A stretch of DNA of 64,000 bases from Bog-756 sp963769765 (GTDB lineage Bacteria > Actinomycetota > Acidimicrobiia > Acidimicrobiales > RAAP-2). Under the pieces are notes generated by a model, which saw only the letters and a program-made list of their open reading frames with translations, ran no database searches and was not told the origin of the DNA. A program made the position numbers and the translations under genes. Positions 54,315 to 61,485 of the stretch are shown piece by piece (position 1 is the first letter of the stretch; each line of letters begins with the position of its first letter). The stretch is taken from assembly GCA_963769765.1 (NCBI GenBank), contig CAVYNA010000003.1, positions 1-64,000 on the forward strand, read 5' to 3'.

Positions 54315-55592
54315 GTGACGCCTGACCCGCCGGACCTCCACCTCCACCGGTGGCTCGACCGCCGCGTGGTCGGCGTCGCCCTGGTGGCGGCGGCGTCGGG
54401 ATTCGGCCAGTTCGGCGTCGTCGCCGCCCTCGGGGACGTCGCACGGGGATTCGGGCAGCTCTCCGGCGGCGGTTCGATCGCCAACCAGGTCGGGCTCTCG
54501 GGGACGGTGCTCGGTGCGGGCCTCGCGATCATCCGACTCGCCTCACTCGGGAGCCTGCCGCTCATCGGGATCGCGGATCGCGTCGGACGCCGACGCACGC
54601 TGCTCACCACCGTCGGGTTCGGGCTGGCCTTCACCATCGCTGCAGCTGCCAGTCCAGGGTACTGGTGGTTCGTCGCGATCTTCGCGCTCGGCCGCCCCCT
54701 GCTCAGCACTGCGAATGCGCTCGCCCAGGTCATCGCGGCCGAGGAGACCGGATCGCGCGACCGCACCGCTGCGGTGGCCCTCGTCACCGCGGGCTACGGC
54801 GTCGGAGCCGGGCTGACCGCACTCCTCCACAGCCTGGCCTCGGGCGTGCTCGGCTTTCGCGGGCTCTTCGCGCTGGCGGTCGTGCCGCTCTGCCTGGTGG
54901 GATTGGTCCGGCGGTGGATCGAGGAGCCCGACCGCTTCGAGGTGGCAGCCGCCGGCAACGACCATCCGGCACCCGTTCTCGGCCCGGTCGGACGGCGATT
55001 CCGGCGCCGACTGGCCGTCGTGGTCGCGATCGGGTTCGCCGTCGCGGTGATCACGGGCCCGGCGACGAGCTTCGTCTACCTCTACGCGCAGGACGTGATC
55101 CATCAGGGCGGCCCGGTGACGGCCACGATGGTGGTCGCCGCCGGACTGGCCGGTCTGGCCGGCCTGCTCGCCGGCCGATGGCTGGCCGACCGACTCGGGC
55201 GGCGACCGACGGGTGCGTGCGGCATGGTGGGACTCGCCGTCTTCGGCGCGCTCACCTACAGCGGGTCGAGCGCGGCGCTGATCTGCGGCTACGTGCTCGG
55301 CGTGTTCTCCGGTGCGGTGATCGCACCGGCAACTGGTGCGCTGCTGGCCGAGCTCTTCCCGACCTCGGTCCGCGCGTCGGTCATGGGGTGGTGGGTCACT
55401 GCGAGCGTCGTGGGCGCCGTGCTCGGACTGGTCGCGTTCGGCGCCGTCGCCGACGCCGGCAATCGCTTCGCCGTCGCGGCCGCCGCGATCTTCCTCCCGG
55501 CGGCCCTCGGCGCTGCGCTCTTCTGGCTGCTCCCCGAGACCCGCGGTCGAGAGCCCGAAGACCTCTGGCCGGACCCGCCGGCACGGGCCTGA
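54315..55592 (+). CDS. Major facilitator superfamily transporter
   Basis: 425 residues from GTG 54315, about 12 transmembrane helices. The loop 2-3 motif is IGIADRVGRRRTLLT and its counterpart in the second half GRWLADRLGRRPTG; a cytoplasmic loop (RFEVAAAGNDHPAPVLG) separates the halves. The family is a proton-linked transporter of small molecules; the sugar-porter/drug-exporter assignment is open. It ends convergently with an LLM gene across a hairpin. Confidence 0.88.
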   Translation: MTPDPPDLHLHRWLDRRVVGVALVAAASGFGQFGVVAALGDVARGFGQLSGGGSIANQVGLSGTVLGAGLAIIRLASLGSLPLIGIADRVGRRRTLLTTVGFGLAFTIAAAASPGYWWFVAIFALGRPLLSTANALAQVIAAEETGSRDRTAAVALVTAGYGVGAGLTALLHSLASGVLGFRGLFALAVVPLCLVGLVRRWIEEPDRFEVAAAGNDHPAPVLGPVGRRFRRRLAVVVAIGFAVAVITGPATSFVYLYAQDVIHQGGPVTATMVVAAGLAGLAGLLAGRWLADRLGRRPTGACGMVGLAVFGALTYSGSSAALICGYVLGVFSGAVIAPATGALLAELFPTSVRASVMGWWVTASVVGAVLGLVAFGAVADAGNRFAVAAAAIFLPAALGAALFWLLPETRGREPEDLWPDPPARA

Positions 55593-55625
55593 ACCGGTCC
55601 GAGCGTGGCGGGCCTCACCGGTTCA
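55590..55625. terminator. Shared terminator of two convergent genes
   Basis: TGAACCGGT (55590-55598) pairs perfectly with ACCGGTTCA (55617-55625) around an 18-nt loop. The stem includes the MFS stop codon on one side and the LLM gene's stop on the other, so it can serve both. Confidence 0.6.
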
Positions 55626-56798
55626 CTCGCTGTAGAGCGTCGGGATGTGGAGCGGCTCGCGGTTGTACATGGGGAATTTGGGCTGCGCGGCCTCGCGGTA
55701 CCGGGTGGTCGAGACCACAGGATCGTGGTCGAACTCGGGGATCACCTTGTTCCCGAACGTCTCGATGAGCTCGATGGCCTCCTCGTGCGACGTCGCATCA
55801 CCGGGCAGGCCGAAGCACACCTGGTCCGCGCCATAGTCGACGAAGGGCTGGAGCTGTGCGCAGATTTCCTCGGGCGACCCGCAGAGGAGATAGCCACCAC
55901 CGATGAGCTCGTCGAGCTGGTCCTCTCTCGGGGGCGTCGGCGGCTTCGGCCATCTCGAGCCTCCCGGTCCGGGCATCGTGTCGTGGTACAGCGAGACCAT
56001 CGACGGCAGGTAGCCGTTCCCCTTCCGGCTGGCCTGGGCGCGTGCGAGTGCGCGGTCGGTCGAACAGCGCACCGCGGTCGTGATCATCACGTTGTCGTTG
56101 ACGAACTCGCCCACCGGATCGGTGCACTCGCTGATGCCCTTCTTGTACGACTCGATCCACGGGGCGACCGTGTGGACCGCCGAGAAGGTGAAGCCGAGCG
56201 CGCCCTGGCCGAGATGTCCCGCCTTCTCCCAGGTCGCCGGCGAGCCCACCGCGAGCCAGAAGGCCGGATGTCCGGGACCCCAGGGCTTGGGCAGGATGTT
56301 GTGGGGGACGTCCATGTTCCAGTGGGTGCCGTGGTACGTGAAGTCCTTCTGCTCCCACATCCGCACGAGCTGGTAGACCACGTCGTCGTAGTCGGCCCGG
56401 GTCGACTCCTTGTCGTGGATGTTGAGGGTGCCGATCTCGTGGGATCCCGCGCCGCGCCCGGTACCGAACTCGAAGCGGCGGTTGGTCAGGTGGTCGAGGG
56501 TGGCGACCCGCTCGGCCGTGCGGACCGGGTGGTTGACCCGGGGCGAGATGTTGAAGATGCCCGACCCGATGTGGATGCGCTCGGTCGTTGCGGCGAGGTA
56601 GCCCGCGTCGACCTCCGGGGCGGACCGATGGGAGTACTCGTTGAGCCCGTGGTGCTCGGTGAGCCAGACGAACTTGAAGTTGTTTCGGTCCGCCACCTGG
56701 GCCAGCTCGAGCTCGCGGAGGAGCGCGGTGTGCTCGGCGTCCGTGTCGTGCGCCTGGGGACCCGGCAGGTAGCCCTGCAGGAAGATTCCGAACTCCAT
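55623..56798 (-). CDS. LLM-class flavin/F420-dependent oxidoreductase
   Basis: 391 residues. Luciferase-like barrel: NFKFVWLTEHHGLNEYS, IHIGSGIFNISPRVNHPVR, LTNRRFEFGTGRGAGSHEIG and LLCGSPEEICAQLQ. The pattern resembles bacterial luciferase-like monooxygenases with FMN or F420. Upstream on the same strand, 12 bp away, is the internally deleted amidohydrolase gene, so they form one operon. Such pairs are common in actinobacterial degradation of cyclic or sulfonated compounds; the substrate is unknown. Confidence 0.9.
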   Translation of the reverse strand: MEFGIFLQGYLPGPQAHDTDAEHTALLRELELAQVADRNNFKFVWLTEHHGLNEYSHRSAPEVDAGYLAATTERIHIGSGIFNISPRVNHPVRTAERVATLDHLTNRRFEFGTGRGAGSHEIGTLNIHDKESTRADYDDVVYQLVRMWEQKDFTYHGTHWNMDVPHNILPKPWGPGHPAFWLAVGSPATWEKAGHLGQGALGFTFSAVHTVAPWIESYKKGISECTDPVGEFVNDNVMITTAVRCSTDRALARAQASRKGNGYLPSMVSLYHDTMPGPGGSRWPKPPTPPREDQLDELIGGGYLLCGSPEEICAQLQPFVDYGADQVCFGLPGDATSHEEAIELIETFGNKVIPEFDHDPVVSTTRYREAAQPKFPMYNREPLHIPTLYSE

Positions 56799-56810
56799 GG
56801 TCTGCTCCTC

Positions 56811-57353
56811 CTAGGATTTGCCGGTCGAAGTCGCCGCCAACCGCTCGCCGAGGCCGAACAGCTCGATCGCATTCGTCCGCATCAACTTGTCGACAACACC
56901 GGGAGTGAGCCCCGCGGTCATCTCCTCGGCGACCTTCCGGGTGTCGGGCCACGTGCTGTCGGCATGTGGGTAGTCGCACTCGAAGAGCACGTTGTCCTCG
57001 CCGATCTCGTCGAGGTGGCGCAGGCCGAAGTGGTCCGAGAAGAAGCAGCCGTAGACCTGGCGGGCGAAGGTCACCGGGGAGACCGTGACCTCGTCGCGCG
57101 CCATCCCGGCGGCGGCCATGACACGGGTCATCGGATAGCGCGAGCCTTCGAACAGCCAGAAATCGCACGGTGTGCCCTTCGGATCCTCCTCCCACGAGTA
57201 GACGCCGCCGACGTTGCCCATCGAGGCGATGCCCGAGCGCTCGACGCGGGGACCCGACTCGACCATCTTCGCCGGCAGTCGCGTGCACCACACCGTGGGT
57301 GGTTCGATGACGTGGTCGTCGACGGAGACGATCCGAGGGAACTCGCGTGGCAT
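56811..57353 (-). CDS. Amidohydrolase-2 family protein with an in-frame internal deletion
   Basis: 180 residues. The N-terminal motif IVSVDDHVIEPPTVW (metal Asp/His) and the C-terminal motifs FSDHFGLRHLDEIGEDNVLF and ECDYPHADSTWP are those of an amidohydrolase of about 390 residues, but the middle half is missing. The junction falls near VSPVTFARQVYGCFF. The frame stays open, so a shortened protein could still be made, but it lacks much of the barrel and is probably inactive. Confidence 0.75.
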   Translation of the reverse strand: MPREFPRIVSVDDHVIEPPTVWCTRLPAKMVESGPRVERSGIASMGNVGGVYSWEEDPKGTPCDFWLFEGSRYPMTRVMAAAGMARDEVTVSPVTFARQVYGCFFSDHFGLRHLDEIGEDNVLFECDYPHADSTWPDTRKVAEEMTAGLTPGVVDKLMRTNAIELFGLGERLAATSTGKS

Positions 57354-57619
57354 CCCCGCTCCTTGCTGTCCGGCCGGGTGGGCTCCGGCACCGCCACGGT
57401 AGGCAGGTCGGAGCGCGCGCCACTAGGGCCGAAGGTCCCAAAACTGAAACGCGTTCTCGCGATCCCCGGACCCGCATCCGAAGCAGTTCGACGGATCGTC
57501 CCTGCTCGTCGATCGAGTTCTGTCGAGAGCCTCGACATCGAATGCAACGCGTTCTAACCTTTCGGAGAGCGACGACGGGATGCTGCCCCGATGACGGGTA
57601 CGCCCAAGAAGGGACCTCG

Positions 57620-58855
57620 ATGGCACCCACCACAACGCGGCCGACGTGTGACATCGATGTCCTCGACCGCTCCTTCTACCAGGACCCCCACCCGGGCTAC
57701 GCGTGGATGCGGGCCAACCGACCGATCTACTGGGACGAGAAGAACGAGCTGTGGGTGGTCACCCGCCACGCGGACGTCTCGTACGTGTCGCTGCACTCGG
57801 CCCAGTTCTGCTCGGGTCAGGGCGTGCGCCCGAAGGAGGAGGCGAGCCTCTCGCTGATCGGACTCGACGGCGAGCGTCACGTGCGCCAGCGCCGCCTGCT
57901 CAATCAGGGATTCAGTCCGCGGGTGATGCGGGACATGGAGCCACGGGTGCGACAGGTGGTCACCGAGGTGCTCGACGAGATCGCGTCACGGTCGTCTTGC
58001 GACTTCGTCAACGACGTCGCAGTGCCGGTGCCGCTCGTCATCATCGCGGAGCTGATGGGGCTGCCGGTCGAGGACCGCGTCCAGCTCGGCCACTGGTCCG
58101 ATCGCATGATGAGCGGCGAGGGTCGCACCGACCTGAACGATCCGGTCATGGCCGACGCGGGAGCGGCGTTCGGGGAGTACCTCGCCTACCTCACGGACAT
58201 GGTGGAGGATCGTCGCAAGGCGATCCAGCGGGGCACAACCGTGCCGAACGACGCAGTGAGCATCCTCGTCGGCGCAGACGAGGACGGTGTCCTCGAGTCG
58301 AACGAAGAGCTCGCTCACGACGAGCTCACCATGTTCCTCGTCGTGCTCCTCGTCGCCGGCAACGAGACCACGCGGAACGCGATCTCGGGCGGAATGTGGG
58401 CCTTCAGCAAGTTCCCCACCGAGTGGGAGCGGCTCCGCACCCACCCCGAGCATTTCACCACCATGGCCGACGAGATCTGCCGGTATGTGAGCCCGGTGAT
58501 CAGCTTCTCCCGGACTGCCACCGAGGACACCGAGCTCGCCGGTCAGCAGATCTCGGAAGGTGAGCGGGTGCTCCTCCTCTATCAGTCGGCCAACCGCGAC
58601 GAGGACATCTTCGAGGATCCCGACGTGCTGCGCGTGGACCGGAACCCCAACCCGCACCTTGCGTTCGGGATCGGACCGCACGTCTGCATGGGCATCAACC
58701 TCGCACGGCTCGAGATCCGAGTGCTCTTCGAGGAGATCATGCGTCGGTTTCCCGACATGGTTGTCGAGCCGGGCGTCACGCCGACGTACGGCCAACATGC
58801 GCTCGTGCATGCAATCGAGTCCCTGCCGGTCACCTTCTCTCCCGAGCGCGCCTGA
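57620..58855 (+). CDS. Cytochrome P450
   Basis: 411 residues from ATG 57620 (GAAGGGACC before it). Motifs: I-helix VLLVAGNETTRNAISGG, ExxR as DEICR, and the heme loop FGIGPHVCMGINLARLE. DGERHVRQRRLLNQGFSPR is the usual B-C region. It is divergent from the LLM/amidohydrolase operon and convergent with metX (9-bp gap). The substrate is unknown; no ferredoxin lies next to it. Confidence 0.92.
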   Translation: MAPTTTRPTCDIDVLDRSFYQDPHPGYAWMRANRPIYWDEKNELWVVTRHADVSYVSLHSAQFCSGQGVRPKEEASLSLIGLDGERHVRQRRLLNQGFSPRVMRDMEPRVRQVVTEVLDEIASRSSCDFVNDVAVPVPLVIIAELMGLPVEDRVQLGHWSDRMMSGEGRTDLNDPVMADAGAAFGEYLAYLTDMVEDRRKAIQRGTTVPNDAVSILVGADEDGVLESNEELAHDELTMFLVVLLVAGNETTRNAISGGMWAFSKFPTEWERLRTHPEHFTTMADEICRYVSPVISFSRTATEDTELAGQQISEGERVLLLYQSANRDEDIFEDPDVLRVDRNPNPHLAFGIGPHVCMGINLARLEIRVLFEEIMRRFPDMVVEPGVTPTYGQHALVHAIESLPVTFSPERA

Positions 58856-58864
58856 CCGGCACTG

Positions 58865-59998
58865 TCAATCGACGAGGGCGGTGGCGATGGCGGCACCGAC
58901 CTGATCCACCTCGAGCAGGAAGCCGTCATGCCCGGACGGTGAGTCGATGACCGACACGGACGGTCGGCTGGGCAACCAGGCCGCGAGATCGAGTTGGAGG
59001 CCGAGCGGGTAGAGGCGGTCCGAGTCGATACCGGCGACCGCGACCCGCGCTCGTACACTGGCGAGCGCGGCCGCGATGCCCCCGCGGTCGCGGCCGACGT
59101 CGTGTTTGTTCATCGCCTCGGACAGCACGAGATACGAATTGGGATCGAACCGCCGCGCCAACTTCTCGCCGTGGTATTGGAGGTAGGACTCGACCGCGAA
59201 ACGGCCCCCGCCGAGCGGATTCTCGTCGCCCTGAGCCTCCCGTCCGAACCGTGCCTCGAGCTCACTCGCGGTCCGGTAGCTCACCTGCCCGATTCCCCGC
59301 GCGATCGCCAGCCCCCGGAAGGGTCGCGCGTCGGTGCCGTAGTAGTCCCCGCCGGCGAATGCGGGATCGGCACGAATCGCTGCGGCCTGCAGCGAGCAGA
59401 GTGCGATCTCGTCGGTGCTCGCGGCGGCTCCCACTGCGATCACCACGGCGCGCTCGACGCGCTCGGGATGGCCGACGCACCACTCGAGGACCCGCATCCC
59501 ACCCATCGATCCGCCGATGACGCAGTACCAGCGGTCGATCCCGAGCAGGTCGGCGAGCGCGACTTCGACGTCGACCTGATCACGGATCGTGACGCGCGGG
59601 AATCGTGACCCGTAGGGACGGCCGTCGGGACCCGGCGAGGCCGGACCGGTCGTGCCCCGGCATCCGCCGAGCACGTTGGGACAGACCACGAAGAACCGGT
59701 CGGTGTCGATCGCTCGGCCCGGACCGATCAGACCGTCCCACCAGCCGGGGGTCGGGTGCCCCGGACCGGTCGGGCCCGCCGCGTGCGAGTCACCCGTCAG
59801 TGCATGGGCGACGAGCACGGCGTTCGCACGGCTCGAATCCAGGCGCCCCCACGTCTCGTAGGCAACCGTGACCTCCGCCAACTGGCCACCTGCTTCGAGG
59901 GTGAATCCCCGTCCCCCCACCCCGCGGACGACCGCGAACCGGCGGTGCCCCGGGTCCTCCCCCGGATCGGACCCCTCCGGAACCGGAGGTCCGGTCAC
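58865..59998 (-). CDS. metX: Homoserine O-acetyltransferase
   Basis: 377 residues. Alpha/beta-hydrolase fold with the nucleophile in VIGGSMGGMRVLEW, the early motif LVAHALTGDSHAAG, and the catalytic His in SPSGHDGFLLE. It acylates homoserine with acetyl-CoA (some homologues use succinyl-CoA). Its start overlaps the stop of metY by 4 bp; metY supplies the next step, so the pair makes homocysteine directly with sulfide. Confidence 0.93.
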   Translation of the reverse strand: MTGPPVPEGSDPGEDPGHRRFAVVRGVGGRGFTLEAGGQLAEVTVAYETWGRLDSSRANAVLVAHALTGDSHAAGPTGPGHPTPGWWDGLIGPGRAIDTDRFFVVCPNVLGGCRGTTGPASPGPDGRPYGSRFPRVTIRDQVDVEVALADLLGIDRWYCVIGGSMGGMRVLEWCVGHPERVERAVVIAVGAAASTDEIALCSLQAAAIRADPAFAGGDYYGTDARPFRGLAIARGIGQVSYRTASELEARFGREAQGDENPLGGGRFAVESYLQYHGEKLARRFDPNSYLVLSEAMNKHDVGRDRGGIAAALASVRARVAVAGIDSDRLYPLGLQLDLAAWLPSRPSVSVIDSPSGHDGFLLEVDQVGAAIATALVD

Positions 59999-61293
59999 GC
60001 TCCCTTCGCCGCGACGAACCCCGACTCGAGATCAGCGAGGATGTCGGCGATCGACTCGATGCCCACCGAGAGGCGCACCAGGTCGGGGCTCACCCCGGAA
60101 GACATCTGCTCGGCCTCGGTGAGCTGGGAGTGCGTGGTCGACGCCGGATGGATCGCGAGGCTGCGGACGTCCCCGACGTTGGCGAGGTGGCTGAAGAGCT
60201 CGAGCCCTTCGATGAAGCGCTTGCCCGCCTCGGCACCACCCTCGATGCCGAACGCGAGGATCGCACCGCCGCCGTTCGGAAGGTACCGGCGCTGGCGCTC
60301 GTGCCACGGGCTCGACGCGAGCCCGGGGTAGGTGACCCATTCGACCTCGTCGCGGGCCTCGAGCCACGTGGCGACCGCCAGTGCGTTCTCGACGTGTCGT
60401 TCCATCCGGAGGCTGAGGGTCTCGACCCCCTGGAGGAAGAGGAACGAATTGAACGGCGCGACAGCCGGTCCGAGGTCGCGCAGGTACTGCAGCCGGGCCT
60501 TCAGCACGAAGCGGGCCGGGAAGAGCGCCTCGGGCAGCTCGCCGAAGACGAGTCCGTGATAGCTCGGGTCCGGCTCGGTGAAGCCCGGGAAGCGTCCACT
60601 TCCTTCGTAGTCGAAGCTCCCGCCGTCGACGATCACTCCGCCGATCGACGTGCCGTGCCCGCCGAGGAACTTCGTCGCCGAGTGCACGATGATGTCCGCG
60701 CCGTGTCGGAGCGGCTGGCAGAGGTACGGGGTCGCGAGGGTGTTGTCGACCACCAGCGGGATGCCGTGCTCGTGGGCGAGCGACGAGACGCCGTCGAAGT
60801 CGAGGACGTCGCCTTTCGGATTGCCGAGGGTCTCCGCGTAGAAGGCCTTGGTCGTCGGCCGGATCGCCCGCCGCCATGCGTCGAGGTCGTCGGGGTCGTC
60901 GACGAAGGTGACCTCGATCCCGAATTTCGGCAGGGTGTAGTGGAAGAGGTTGTACGTACCCCCGTAGAGGGACGCCGACGAGACGATGTGCCCACCGTTC
61001 TCCGCAAGGTTGAGGAGCGTGATCGACTCGGCGGCCTGGCCGCTCGCCACCGCGAGGGCCGCGACCCCGCCCTCGAGCGCGGCGACGCGCTCCTCGAAGA
61101 CGGCCTGGGTCGGGTTCATGATCCGGGTGTAGATGTTGCCGAGCTCTTGGAGCCCGAACAGCGCCGCCGCGTGCGCCGTGTCGCGGAAGGTATAGCTGGT
61201 GGTCTGGTAGATCGGCACGGCGCGGGCCCCGGTGGTCGGGTCGGGCTGCGCACCGGCGTGGATCTGGCGGGTCTCGAAACCCCACTCGGGCAT
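59995..61293 (-). CDS. metY: O-acetylhomoserine sulfhydrylase
   Basis: 432 residues from ATG 61293 with GAGGAGG 10 bp upstream. A fold type I PLP enzyme: ETRQIHAGAQPDPTTGARAV, IYTRIMNPTQAVFEERVAAL, and the PLP lysine in HSATKFLGGHGTSIGGV. It converts O-acetylhomoserine and sulfide to homocysteine. First gene of the metYX operon; a TGACCA-N3-TGGTCA palindrome overlaps its likely -35. Confidence 0.94.
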   Translation of the reverse strand: MPEWGFETRQIHAGAQPDPTTGARAVPIYQTTSYTFRDTAHAAALFGLQELGNIYTRIMNPTQAVFEERVAALEGGVAALAVASGQAAESITLLNLAENGGHIVSSASLYGGTYNLFHYTLPKFGIEVTFVDDPDDLDAWRRAIRPTTKAFYAETLGNPKGDVLDFDGVSSLAHEHGIPLVVDNTLATPYLCQPLRHGADIIVHSATKFLGGHGTSIGGVIVDGGSFDYEGSGRFPGFTEPDPSYHGLVFGELPEALFPARFVLKARLQYLRDLGPAVAPFNSFLFLQGVETLSLRMERHVENALAVATWLEARDEVEWVTYPGLASSPWHERQRRYLPNGGGAILAFGIEGGAEAGKRFIEGLELFSHLANVGDVRSLAIHPASTTHSQLTEAEQMSSGVSPDLVRLSVGIESIADILADLESGFVAAKGA

Positions 61294-61362
61294 GACGCTG
61301 ACCTCCTCACCGCGCACGCCGGGACTCGGCCTGCGCGCCGTTGCACGCGATCTTGACAAAGG

Positions 61363-61377
61363 TGACCACATTGGTCA
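61363..61377 (-). promoter_or_regulatory. Palindromic operator at the metYX promoter
   Basis: TGACCA (61363-61368), 3 bp, TGGTCA (61372-61377), a perfect inverted repeat. Read leftward, TTGACC is a good -35, 17 bp later CAAGAT is a possible -10, and metY starts about 60 bp further on. The site would cover the -35. A TetR- or GntR-like methionine/sulfur regulator is a possible binder (inference). No SAM-riboswitch structure is seen in the short leader. Confidence 0.55.
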
Positions 61378-61485
61378 ACTAATCGGTCTGCACAGCCGAT
61401 CCGTCTCGGGTCGCGCGGCCGGTCGCGGTGCGCCGAGCGGCCTGAACGTGTCCGCGCGACCCCGGTCACTATCTTTGGCCGCTGC

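Noticed and set aside
55605..57557. 650-codon plus-strand frame
   Set aside because: Antisense to the LLM and amidohydrolase genes; composition typical of shadow frames.
61294..61485. SAM riboswitch upstream of metY
   Set aside because: The likely leader is about 55 nt and no SAM-type core or pseudoknot pairing is visible.
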